Source: Arcuatula senhousia
Taxonomy: Eukaryota; Mollusca; Bivalvia; Mytilida; Mytilidae
Reading direction: 5' to 3'
Assembly (NCBI GenBank): GCA_963971305.1
Contig: OZ020305.1
Span: forward strand, 44,031,717 to 44,095,716
Length of the DNA: 64,000 nucleotides
Shown: positions 1-11,900 of the stretch, piece by piece
How the letters are laid out: every line of letters begins with the position of its first letter
Numbering within the stretch: the first letter of the stretch is position 1
Program-made: the position numbers and the translations under genes
Notes under the pieces: model-generated
What the model saw: the letters and a program-made list of their open reading frames with translations, nothing else
Told to the model about the DNA's origin: nothing
Database searches by the model: none

Positions 1-2250
1 GCCAAATTCCCAAAGAAAAATTAGTATTAAAAGAAGATAAAATTATTCTCGTGTGTTACGTCCACTATGAAAACGGACTTCGAAAAAATTCAAGATGCAA
101 TACCTTGTTTTTACAGAATAGCAAAGCCATATTCTGTACTTAAAAGAATTGCAAGTTTTTGTGTCTTTTCAACCCGTTTAATTCTATAGGCCAAACGTAT
201 ATTATTAAATCATGATAATCTAAGTTGCTGACAAACTGACAAAATGGTTTGCTACATGCTTCGAGTGAGGAATTTTACAGGTATAGAAAGAGGAGGTGAA
301 TTTTTGTTCTCACCTTGTGACATTTGTTGCAATTATCAGTACTCGAGATGATAAAAACACGTCCTTATTTAGGTTAATGAGGTGTTAAATAATGTGTGTA
401 ATTACATTCCTACAGAACATATGCGAAGTAACTGGCATTCCTGTAAATAGTCTCATTAAAACAAAAGCAACGATGCATAGAACAATAGATAAGACATCAG
501 TGCAGGTTCAACATTTTAATTGTGCTGTAACTGAAAGGCAACGTATTTAATGACTCAAATAGTATACAAGAGCGCGATTTTTATTTTAAGCAGTTCATTT
601 AGTACTAATTTTATTCCTTTTAACTGGCATTGCCATGTCTTTCGTCTCCATTAACGATACTAGTTCGGTGGACTGTGGATAAATTGGTTGTTCAAAAGCA
701 CAGGCACTTATTTCATGACAAAAATACAACCAACTGAGGCTCCGTTAGCATGAAAAAAAAGTCAACCCATTAGGTAAGATTTCCATTGGTTTTTTTTTCG
801 CTTAAAAACAATTAATTAAACTTGTGTAGGAAAACTAATAGAAGTAGAAGTAACAAGGTTTCTCAATGTTAGTTGTGTTTTATATGACATGTGATTCTAT
901 TTTAGACGTTTTTTTATCGTTTTGGCATTCTGAATATAGTACTTTACCTTTAATAAAACAAACTAATACAGGGAAAAAAACCTACATTTATTTGTACTTT
1001 CTAACGTCTTTTGACCTTCATTACGTAATCTTAAAAAAATGTCAATAGGAAAACTACGTAGTGTGAGTGCCAATATACAGTAGGTTCAAATCGAACGAGG
1101 CTGATTGTTTAACTTGGCAACTGTCAATGTTAATTGCAAGACTCTCTCACCTTTTTAACTCCTGGTTTGTTTGGGTTTTTTTTTTTTGGGGGGGGGGGGG
1201 GGGGCTTAAAATGTTTTGCAAATTTATTTTACTAGATTAATACGTTAGTAACATTTGAAGATATTAGGAATCGTTATAGTTTGCAGATTCATTGTTTAAA
1301 ACTATGAAATCCACGATTGTCTTTTTTCCCCTTTTACTTGACTGTTTGAAGTACATACATCAATCACAAAGTGCAGTCCTGTGTAAAGAATCTTAAATTT
1401 AAATATATAAAAACAGATCCCTCACATTCATAACAATGGACACCAACAGGTCAAAATTACACCTACAATTAAATCACCGGGCGTTTGTTACACAACTACG
1501 TGGTTAATCCTTTGACGTTACCTTTAAAATTTACGTTATCTCTATTATTTCATCGGGAAGCAGCGCGATTCCTCCTTCAGAAAAAAAGGAGAATAAGTGA
1601 TTACTTCAAAAAAGCTTCATCCAATCCACTCGGTACTTAAGGGTGCTCTACATTTACTTCATTACACATCGAAAGTAATTGAAATTGCTTCATCAATATG
1701 TCTTTAAGGTAAGCTAAGACACATTTCATTGCAACAACCTCTGACTAACTGTGGCTTTAGAAAACTTCCATGCCATAAAGCGAAATTATTTATTACCGGA
1801 CTGCAAGTGAATGTAAGACGTCATTACATTTTTTATACCAAAATACGCATTCATCAAAATGTTAAGACCGAACTAATCTTCTGCATTTGTCGATATCCTG
1901 CGAATTTGTCACCAAATATATGAAGTTTGATGATGACTGCCAAATTGGTAACTGAAACGTTGGCTTAATAAACCAGTGCCAGAAAAAGGAGGAAGGTGTG
2001 TTTGCTCACGTTGAAAGCCTCAGTTTGAAAGAAGCAATGGTGTAGCAATTCGACTTTCGAAAATGACACCTTTGTAAATCAAACAATTTTTTCTGCACTC
2101 TGTGGAAAAGTGCGCGAAAAAAGTCTGATCAGAACAAACAAGATTAATACACGCAACCAATTTCCCCTGTCGCCGCACTAGAGTTGAAAATTTACTTTGA
2201 CAATACAGTCTCATTACTGATGTTGAATTTGTCAAACTCAAAATAGTATT
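1..2250. other. Non-coding stretch, no gene recognised
   Basis: AT-rich sequence with frequent stops in all frames. The only open frames are about 60 codons and resemble no family I know. A T-run followed by a G-run lies at about 1170-1204. It may be intron or upstream sequence of the channel gene, because the channel's N-terminal exon is not found in the window, but nothing here proves that. Confidence 0.5.
1170..1204. repeat. Homopolymer T/G tract
   Basis: A run of T is followed directly by about 16 G. It is a low-complexity tract, prone to slippage and assembly error and able to form G-quadruplexes. No function can be assigned. Confidence 0.8.
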
Positions 2251-2757
2251 AATAGCGAGCACAGCTCGGAAGCGGGCACGAAGTGCCCGCTCGAGCGGAG
2301 AGCTCTACGGTATTTGTTCCCGCGAGAAATTTGCCTAATGCTGATATTGATTTTTCATGGTCCGGAAAGGCTCTCAAATTTTACAGGTACGGAGTGAATT
2401 TGAAAATTAATTACCCATTTTGCTAGTCGCATTCCAAAAATTATCTATGTAATAATGTATAAAAAGAAAAATATTCTGATGACGATGAGTTGCTACATTT
2501 TTTTGTAGTAACCAAATTTAATCGATTTTTTCTTGCTTTTCTATTTAACGTTCAATCGCCCAAGCATCTCGTCCCAAATTGAACGTTCTAGAAAATGAAT
2601 CAAAACAAAAATAACTACGATGATTTCAAATTTTATTTGACTGCATCGATTCGAAATAAAATCTTTTTTTATTCGTTCATTAAACAATGTTAACAATGGC
2701 ACTAAACATGTAAAACATTACATTTATTTTACAGAATTATGCTGTGCTCGCATTTAG
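2251..2757. mobile_element. Short inverted-terminal-repeat element, copy 1
   Basis: The 11 bp 'gcgagcacagc' at 2255-2265 returns as its exact reverse complement at 2741-2751. Just inside the left end is a palindromic GC-rich block around 'gtgcccgctcgagcgg'. A related copy lies at 7181-7559 with the same ends and the same left 150 bp, so this is a dispersed family. It has no coding capacity, which fits a non-autonomous DNA transposon (MITE-like). Superfamily is not assigned because no clear target-site duplication was seen. Confidence 0.7.
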
Positions 2758-2764
2758 GTAATGC

Positions 2765-3700
2765 CTATTTCATATTATACATACAACCACAAATGAATAA
2801 AACTTCAGAAATCTGTTCAACAGCCTCAGAGGAGCACATAATGAGTTCCGACTAGTGGATAAAGTCCGATAACTCCTATTATATATATTTTTTTCAAATC
2901 AAAATGATGTTGCAGTATCATGACATACAACCCTACTAAATTTCATGAAAATTCGTTGACCGGTCTTAGAAGAGTTGTTCTTACATAGTGTCCCTATGAA
3001 CTAAAATGAACAATGTCAATAATGTCCCATAACTCCTATACTATTTGTCATCAACATACTACATATCATGTCCCCGTGCGGGTTCCGGATGGCGAATAGG
3101 CCCGCAGCAGCGCTAAGCTTGTCGGTAAAAGTCCACTAAAGAGTGCTCAGAAACCTGACATCAGGCCAGGCCCACAAAGCAACTGGGATGTGTGCCCCAG
3201 GTGGTTGAATGGGGCAGCCCTGACATCGAGAGATGCGGCGTCGTCAGGCGATAATGCGGAAAACCTGACCGCAAACCATAGTGGTGCACCGTGTTGGGAA
3301 AAATGTCACGTTCCTCGCACGTTAAAGAACCCTGCTGCAGGTCTCGTTAAGAGAAGACCCGTAGGATCCCCATGCAGGAGGCTAAATTTCCCGTCCCTAC
3401 CCATCACTCCTTTTTTCCACTCTCCAACCCGATTGGCCTTGTGTCCCCGTTTCCTCCACTTCATCATCATTTCATTTTCATTTTATCACCACTTTCATGT
3501 TCATCTCCCGGATATAGCCAAAATCGTGCTGCTTGGGAGTAAAGCAATAACTAACTAACTAACTAACTACATATCATGACAAACAATCCTACAAAGTTTT
3601 ATCAAAATCTGTTGTGCTGTCTCAGAGGAGATGTGTTAACAAAAGCGTGGCGGACGAAGAGCATTACTAGATCCCTTTGTCGCATTGCGGTGGGGGGACA
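2765..3700. repeat. Older dispersed repeat interrupted by a retroposon
   Basis: The flanks of the retroposon at 3071-3565 read as one continuous repeat. The left side has 'cagcctcagaggag' and 'ataactcctat' and the right side 'gtctcagaggagatg', phrases also typical of the repeats at 36-48 kb and 55-56 kb. It ends near a short partial copy of the 25965-26226 element (3705-3740). Boundaries are approximate. Confidence 0.5.
3071..3565 (+). mobile_element. SINE-like retroposon with target-site duplication
   Basis: A 495 bp insert has a GC-rich body unlike its AT-rich surroundings and ends on the plus strand in a simple (ctaa)n tail at about 3548-3565. It is flanked by direct repeats: 'actacatatcatg' at 3058-3070 and again at 3566-3578, although the first three bases may belong to the tail. 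Body, simple tail and target-site duplication indicate retroposition by a LINE. I did not find a clear Pol III A/B box pair, so SINE versus short LINE 3' fragment is open. The 122-codon frame inside it is not a gene. Confidence 0.75.
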
Positions 3701-3739
3701 AAAAACCAAGACTACCCTTTCAAGTTTAATGTTCGGTTC

Positions 3740-6700
3740 CTAAGCTATACAACATTTTAGGACCTTTGTTAAATTCAAACGGCTAGTACTACATACTTGT
3801 GAAGAGGAATTTTAGGCTTTAATCAATTAAGTATTTTTTTAATGACAATGGCATTCATGTACTGTTAATTTAAGCAAAAAATCTGGGTGGATTATCGTAG
3901 AAAAAACGTAAACCTCTTGACTTTTCAGTTGATTTAAAATAAGCTTGAATTCGAGGGGGATGCATATTATGTAAGCAAACTAAAAAACAGGTCTTGTCGG
4001 GTAATAAAATTTGACATATATTTATATCTGGTCGTTTTTATCGAACGTCTGGTGTAAATCATCGAAAGGCGTTATTGAAAGACCAAACTTAAATTCTTTG
4101 CAAAAGCAATAATTTGCCTCTTGAACAATACATGTTAGAAACAATGCATTCAGCTGTTTAAAGGCTTTTTAAAGCAAGAAGGACCAAAATAGGTATATGA
4201 CCAACAGGGCATCCAAATGATCGAAAGAGCAAAGACAAAACCAGTAAACACAAACGAGAGAAATACATGAAGAAACATATAATGCACACAAAAAAACGAA
4301 AAGCAAGCAATCAGCAAAACAATCGCAATATAGTCCCAAAATGCTCGTTCCCCACTATAAGGTAAGACTATATTGACACCAATTATACGAATAATATGTT
4401 AGGATATAAAAACAAACCCTTATTTAAACCAAACAATGCAATTCCACAGTTTAATATCAACATTAATATATGTCACGTCTGCATAAATGTGAATTTTATT
4501 GCAATTTTAAGCTCTCTGTCGGTTTGTGATATCAACGACTCCTTGTGTTAAGGTGCTTACTTGATTAATTTTTCATGGTTTGATTCAATTCAATTTGATC
4601 GTTATTCTAAGGAAATGATTTTCACAACACGAAACCTCTAAGCAATGAACACAGATATATTGATGAGTTGTATGAAAGTGAAGACATCTCTTAGTTTCCA
4701 TATACCGGTAGTTCGGTAACCAGAGTGTAACCTACCTTATATGATATAAAAGCACGCCAAACACCGCCTCTTTCTGCTGATGTTCTCGCATTCCATCCAC
4801 AATGCGTTCTACCAGTCATTTAAAAAAAATAGGGATCTTCAGAAAAAAATCATGATTATCATTTTCTTTGTTTTATTTTCCTTCTGGTTTGTGGTCGTAC
4901 ATTGGTCCTTTTCGTATAACATACATGGGTCTGTGTTATGATTGCTGTGTTTTGAAGGGTCTACACAATATAATTTAATTGCTGTTTCAATTTGTAAAGA
5001 ATGTGAGGTCAAATAGATAAAGCAATGGTCTGTGAAAGGTTAATTTTTTTTTGAGAGGTGATATATCATATATCTCCGTTGATATGGACTGAGGAATCTG
5101 ATTAACTTTACATGTATTTGATTTTTCACTTGTTTGCCATGCTGAAATGTTCCAGCATACATTTAATCTTTGGCATTAATCTTTATAAACTCATTGAGGA
5201 TAAATTTATCAAAACCATCATCGATTCCTGGTTGAAAGAAGCAATTAATTTAAAGTTAGTTGTGAAATCCTGTCATCGGGAACCGGTTGCTTCTCGTAGA
5301 ATAAAAATCATGATAACGAAAATATTGCATAATGTTATGGCATAAAATAATTGGTTGGTCTTAAATTGATGCAGAACCCAAGAATGATGTATTTTTGAGA
5401 AAGCAATATTTTGATATCCATCATATTTCGAGTTTCGGTCTTCTTCTGCTATACTTGGATGAATGGCTGTTTCTGTACAGTGATCTCTAGTTACAACTTA
5501 ATTTTTTGCATGCTCTATATATTGAATATTACATGTCAAAATTATATTTCGCCATTCTATATTCATTATTATATCGTATATTAAAATTCTAACGTTTTGT
5601 TATTACTTTTGTATTTTTTGTGATAGGGGTGCGATATAGGCCATGCGATATAACCCAAGGTATAGGCAGTGTTTTGTCTCATAATGCATACCCAAAGAGA
5701 ATATATAATTACTTAAATATATGATATAGTGACTTTATATTGACTAAGTCAATTGTTTTAAATTGGTATTTGTTTTTCAAACAAGCAATATATTTTGTTT
5801 GTTTGAGCCAGTGCTTCTGTAACAAGGAATGAAAAATCTATAAATTCTATAAACTTAAATGTTATGTCAAGTAGTTTGAAGGTATAGGGAGTTTTCACAA
5901 TCTTCTTAATCCTGCGATTGCATTTCAGATCCTATTTTCCATTCTCTAAAATGCACTCTAACACATTATTGACATTTAAAAGTATACAATACACCAGGAT
6001 TTAAGAATAAACTCTCTCTGTGCTATTTGAAATGTCGGAAATATTTGATATGTTAACTAATAAAGTTTTGCATATCCATATTAACTTCTTAATTATAATA
6101 GTTTATTATATCCATATTTCCATTTCGAGAGAAAAGAAAAAAAAAAACATTTTTTAATAAAGCAAATTGTGTTCTTATAGAGATTGCTCTTTGGAAATAT
6201 GATTTTAGAGGATGAAAAATAATATACCCGGATCGTAAGAAATCTGTTGGAATGGTTTTATTGACCTTTCAAAGTACATGAGTCAAATAAGGAGACCGCT
6301 TTTTATGGTGGAGCACTGATCTTGGCAAGGTAGCTGACAACCTATTTAAAAAAAAATGACCAAGCCCTGTTCGTAAGCAACACACATTCTCTACTTCATA
6401 AAAGTAAGAAATAAGACATATTTAATGTCGGAAAGCACACATGCATTTCAGTATGTGTCAACAGACAACATATTAAGCTCTATGCATTTTGTTTTATATG
6501 ATGTTCTCGCATGGTTGCCGGGCTTGTGGTGGATGAACGTCCGATAATTCAAACTTGAAAGTCGACGAAACTACCAAATTTTGGTTGATGCCTAGAAACT
6601 TTGTCACTTGTGAGGATAGTCGGGCCCACATTAGTGACGACCTTTTGAATTGCCTAGCCACCAATAGTAAAGCCAAAAGCCAAAAATATATTGATCGAAC

Positions 6701-7180
6701 ATAATTTACTTGTCAATTCTTGTTTAAAATGGGCCTGTAGTTATGATTGGTTGTGCTAAGAGTTCAAGTCAAATTTCAGTACTTAATCTCGGGGAGGGGG
6801 TTACTCACCTTTATATTGCATATCTATGTGCTGATGGGGCTGACAAACCTGGACCTGACATCAAAAACATACAAATTCATACCCTGGCACAGATGTAGTG
6901 CAGACAAATGTAGTCATTTTCATACTTTTTCAGTGATGTTTACTACGATTTTTCCTATCTTACTAAAGTTGGAAATATAAAAAACAATTATTCTATAATA
7001 TAAATAATTCTTTAACATATTCCATTATGATCAACTAAGTGAATAAAAAAGGATATTCACCTGGCAAAGTGATATTCACCTAAAAAATGGCGGGAAAGGT
7101 GATGACGTCGTTACAGTATTTTTCTGTTTAGTTTTAATTTTTTTTAACACTTCAAATGCATATTTTTGTCAGATATTGGA
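3740..7180. other. Non-coding stretch, no gene recognised
   Basis: AT-rich DNA without an open frame resembling a known protein. I see no rRNA, tRNA or exon-like block and no clear inverted-repeat element. It could be intergenic or part of a long 5' intron of the channel gene. Confidence 0.5.
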
Positions 7181-7559
7181 TAATAGCGAGCATAGCTCGC
7201 AAGCGAGCACGAAGTGCCCGCTCGAGCGGAGAGCTCTACGGTATTTGTTTCCGCGAGAAATTTGCTAAGGCTGATTTAGATTTTTTATGGTCCGGAAAGG
7301 GTTATTATTTTTACAGGACCGGAGTGAATGTTAAAATAATTTATAAGAAAAGAAATAATGCTTTAAAAAAATAATAAATTGCGCTTTTTACAAGAAAATA
7401 ATATTCTTAAAATAATAAATACACATAAGCTGCTCGTTTCGTCTTGGGTATATGCACGTACGAAACTAACGTGTCTAAAAGCTTAATCGCCCCATCCCAT
7501 CTCGCCCCAAATACATTATATAAACAAAACGTAGTCCCTTTTAGCTATGCTCGCATTTA
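7181..7559. mobile_element. Short inverted-terminal-repeat element, copy 2
   Basis: Second copy of the family at 2251-2757. The 12 bp 'gcgagcatagct' at 7186-7197 is the reverse complement of 7543-7554. The left 150 bp, including the 'cccgctcgagcgg' block and 'atggtccggaaagg', matches copy 1, while the interior is shorter. It is non-coding; the 72-codon frame across it is incidental. Confidence 0.7.
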
Positions 7560-7587
7560 GGCAATGCCTACTCCATATTAGAATAAA

Positions 7588-7734
7588 ACAATTACTGTCT
7601 TTTGTTTCGATAAATGTGAGTGTTACTGACTTTAGAAAAATTAGATATTCACCTCGCCCTTCGGGCTCAGTGAATATCTGTTTTTCAAAAGTCAATAACA
7701 CTGCACATTTACCTCAACAAAAGACAGTAATTGT
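7588..7734. repeat. Long hairpin (foldback), arms about 63 bp
   Basis: The sequence starting 'acaattactgtcttttgtt' at 7588 is repeated as its reverse complement ending at 7734, with a few mismatches. The centre carries a tight 'cgcccttcgggc' loop flanked by 'gatattcac' and 'gtgaatatc'. This is a near-complete foldback, typical of a small MITE, and a transcript of it would form one long hairpin. Confidence 0.8.
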
Positions 7735-8479
7735 ATATTATTTTTTAAAAACTGATTGTTCAATTATGACATTGACACATGCTGGACATTTTGACGTCAA
7801 TTTATAAACCTGTTCTTTTAAGGGTTGAAAAATATGAGAGTTCATGAATAAAAACCAGTGAAAAAAGACCCTGTTTTGCGGCACATAGCTATAGGTATGA
7901 CCACTGACCATGGTAGTAACCCCCGCGAGTTAATTTTCAAGGCCGATCCAGTTAAGTCCAGTGTAATACCCCCTGATTTTACTGGGCACGATCTAAATTT
8001 TACATGATTGACTGCAAGGAATATCAAATGAATGGTCCTTAGAATACTATATAAATATAAGAATTGAACTTTGAAGACAAAACATTATGTTGAATCAGAT
8101 AGGTAAATCCAACAGAAATCAATACTTAATGCTATGGGTGTTTTTCCTACCATTGGTCGTAATGACCAACCATACGCAAATACATTTTCTTCATTAAAAT
8201 TTACACGATGCCAATAAATGGTTATGTTTCAGTAATGGTTGTTCAATAGATAGTGCACGGTAAACATCATTTGCGTAAAACATGTAAAAGTCTTTTTAAT
8301 ATGTGACTGTTTTTCGTGTGTAATAAATGTCTGTTACTGTAATATTGGCAGTGAATTCGGAAAAATATTTGAAGAAATATAAAAACTGACTTAAGAGAAA
8401 AATATTTCTTAATCTCCCTGTTGTTCACTTGTCAATGCATGTTTAAGCATTTGAGCAGCAAAGCAGATTTTAAGATGAG

Positions 8480-8642
8480 AAAAGTGAGTCTCCTCCTTTA
8501 CCGCATGATTGATTTTATGAAATTCTGCATGAAAGAAGTGCATCGTATGTACATGGCAGAGGTGCATCTTTCAGGGGAAATAATAAACCGGGACTCTTTT
8601 TTGGTCTAAATGTCGCTGTGAGCTCGCTTGAGTATTTCTTGT
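8480..8642 (+). repeat. Single relict unit of the 18.4-19.2 kb tandem repeat
   Basis: This block matches one unit of the array at 18480-19150: 'ctcctccttta', then 'gattttatgaaa', then 'gaagtgcat' and 'tttcaggggaaa'. It also shares that element's right end ('gtgagctcgct...atttcttgt'). It is diverged and non-coding; the apparent 62-codon frame is an artefact of the repeat. Confidence 0.55.
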
Positions 8643-8817
8643 TTGAAATAAAATACAATTTAAAGTACATATTATAAAAGGCTGTGTTCAAAATTTTCTA
8701 CACTTTCAAAATTTCTTTTGGGTATCCTGTTTACTTCTTAAATTGTATCCCGTTGCTGATTTCTATCCAATCATTTCAACACTGGCCTCGATTTAAAAGA
8801 TTTTTTATCTTTTTCAG

Positions 8818-8981
8818 GTTTTATTGGGATCTCTTCATGTTAGTTTTGTTAATAGCCAACCTCATCGTTTTACCAGTCGCCATATCCTTCTTTAACGATG
8901 ATCTCAGTACTCATTGGATTGTTTTTAATTGCATATCTGACACAGTATTTTTCTTGGATATTGTTATCAATTTTAGAACGG
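8818..8981 (+). CDS. HCN: HCN exon: S1 and S2
   Basis: First channel exon in the window. The acceptor is 'tttttcag' and the exon enters at the third base of a codon. It encodes [20 protein letters not shown] (S1) and, after a short loop, the S2 helix ending INFRTG. The donor is g|gtgagt, leaving one base of a glycine codon that the next exon completes. An open frame continues upstream of the acceptor from 8684, but it does not resemble the HCN N-terminus and is intronic. Confidence 0.93.
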
Positions 8982-11900
8982 GTGAGTAGTTTGTTTTTGT
9001 AGATGATTGAAAAAACATTCGCTCGCTTTTTATCTCTCTATACGAATAATTTTAAACATTTTGAAAATTGAAAAAGCACACCCACTTAATTATACCATCC
9101 TTCTACAGAAGGGATTGATTTCAAATTTGGTAAACAGCTTTAAAATCATTAATAGCTACGTGTTCTTCTCTTCCTTTCCAAGTCAGTCATACACCCACCT
9201 CCTGTTTTCAAATGATCGTGTTGGTGTTAACTAAGCACGAACTATTGCAACCCTTGATTTAAAAATGTAGTGTTAAATCAAATGATTTGACTATATCGCA
9301 ATATTTTACATTTGAAAAAAACATAGGCTAGATTAATTACATAATATAACAATATGTACCATTAATTTGAAAGACATGCTCGTGAAAAGCATAAAGCCAT
9401 AACAAGCATCAAAATATATGTCTATGTCAAATCCGAGCGGATAAATCCATAAATATAATTTCAGAGACTGATGTATTGGCCGTTGCCAGACGCTGCAAAT
9501 CGACTTGTTTTCACGCTTTATATCCAGAACAATTGTGGTTACTTTTCATCACCCCGTGACATTATAATGAGAATCAATGCATAGCGAATTTTTCGACTCC
9601 TTAGAATATGTTTTAAAGAATTCTATGACAAAGATTAAGTAGTACGTTCTGAAACAAACTAGGGAATGTAAGGAATGTCATCGGGAATGACAAATTTGTC
9701 TCCACCTATTTGACATTTAAATTACAAGGCAAACCTTATTGGAATAATACCATACTAAAAGATCAAAAAACATTTTGCCAAATTTTCAATTATTGTTGTG
9801 CAAGTGAAGTAAGCAATTTCGTTTCCGTAATCTATATTCGGATATTTAAGATTGATGATTCCCTTTCGTGTATTTTTTTGTAAAAAAATTAATGAAAATT
9901 TATTTCTAAAATTCAGGAATAGACTATTTGTAAACCTTGTTGGTGATACATGTTTCCCTCCATTTAACCAAAAGCGAATAAAAACAAAAACAATAAGTCT
10001 CTTAACTTCGTTTGGGAGACTTAATAACTCACACGGCTAATAAAGAGGGTGCTATTTACATGATTTAGAATTAGATCCTTGACCACTTTAAAGGCTAGTT
10101 ATCGATGTCAATCATGGACAATTTTCGACCAAAAATATATTTTAAAAATTCTTCTTTCATTTGTTTTTCTTTTACTTGAAGACATGTATAAAGCAAACTG
10201 AGTAAAAAGCACAAATACAAGCTGTTATAACCTTTAAGAGTACTAGTAATTTTTTCTTTGGTTTTGACCCTCCCAATGTTTTTTTTTGTACAAATACTGC
10301 TGCTGCTGAGAGGTAACACCTTGAAATAGTCATATGCAGCATAACCAAATAAATTCGCTTTGGTACATAATTTGTATTAAAACATTCAACATAACAATCC
10401 ACACAGCCTTTATATCTAATCATTTAATAGCACAGCTTAAGTGTGTCACAACCTTTTGAGGTGGATCTTTTATCTATTTTAATCTGTCATCATGTAATAT
10501 TTTCAACTAATGCTTAAACATCTTTTGAATTTCCAGGTGTTATTGTTAATGATTTTGCCGACGAAATTATATTGGATCCAAAACTTATAGCAAGACACTA
10601 CATGAAAAGTTGGTTTTTTCTTGATCTAATAAGTTCCATTCCTATGGATTATATCTTTCTGTTGTGGGATGCAGAAGCCAACCAGCTGTTCCATGCAGGT
10701 ACTGAAAACACAGTGGACGCCTCACCCTACTGGCAAGGTGATCATTCTCCTAATTCTGCATAGTTGCCCCAGCAATTTATTTATATTTATATCAAATTTC
10801 GCACAATTACTCACAAGCTTTTTATTATTAGATAGTGGTTTTACTGACTCGGACATGAAAGTGTGGGACAAATATAATGGTCAATAGATTTAAATGTTTT
10901 GGCAGTTGCTTCTTCAGTTTGTCCACCGGTTGGTATTGAGAAAAAATAATAGACAGGTGATGAAGAAGTGTCAGGCATCAATCATGGATGGACCATTTAA
11001 CTTGAAAAGGGGCATTGGGTTTTGTATCTGATCAGAAATATTTTTCACAAATCAGATTCAAGGCCCCCTTCGAGTCAAATGATCGGCACCCAAAAACAAA
11101 GAATTCAATATAAGAGATTGATTAACTTATTCACTTATTCGTGTGATGAATAGTCAATTACCGGTATTAGCTGTCTACTAAACATTTTCAATACCAATTG
11201 ATGATTTTAAAGGACGAAATGGATTAGCAGTAGCCTAAACATTTGATGCTATTGTCCAATATATTTGTACTTTACTTTCTTGCCCGAGACAGTAATGTAT
11301 TCAGGTATTTGTTGGCATTACGACCATTCTACATTATAACAAAACTTACACGCTGCTTCATCCTATAAAACATTCCCAGCTTTATTTTGTTTTATTTCTT
11401 TACGTTTTATGAGAATGGTCGCCTTGCAGGGAAAATGTTTTAACATGCATGCTAGATATTGTGTTTTTATATTGCACTGTATATTTAGCAAGAGTCCAGC
11501 CTCTCATTTTCATATATATGTTACTACTTTTTAACATACTTTGCAATACATAATAAAGGATTATGGTTCTTTCAATTCAAAATAAGAAGAAAAACACATG
11601 CACATAATAAGTCAATAGATAATGGTATTAAACCCTTTTCCTTTGATAACATTTTTTTCGAACAACAAACTTGTTTAGACATCATCTCTTTTTGTTGCTT
11701 GCATGCAATTCTGTACAAGTCTGAAAAACTTGTCCGATTCGAATCTGAATAGATTTTGATCTCTGAGTATTTATTTAGTTTCAATGAATTCATGGTTCCA
11801 TCATGGAAAAGTTAAGTCCTTAAAACATCCATTAAACTGTTTTCAAGGCTTACGTGTTGGGTCATACTTTCGTATGAAAATCACACAAATTACATTGATT

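Noticed and set aside
1080..1095. tRNA-like B box 'ggttcaaatc'
   Set aside because: No A box at the right distance and no cloverleaf can be folded around it.
3190..3558. 122-codon open frame
   Set aside because: Lies wholly inside the SINE-like retroposon and follows its GC-rich composition; the protein resembles nothing.
8684..8817. Open frame running into the S1 exon, as if it were the channel's start
   Set aside because: A clear acceptor (tttttcag) precedes the conserved part, and the upstream residues lack the conserved HCN N-terminal segment.
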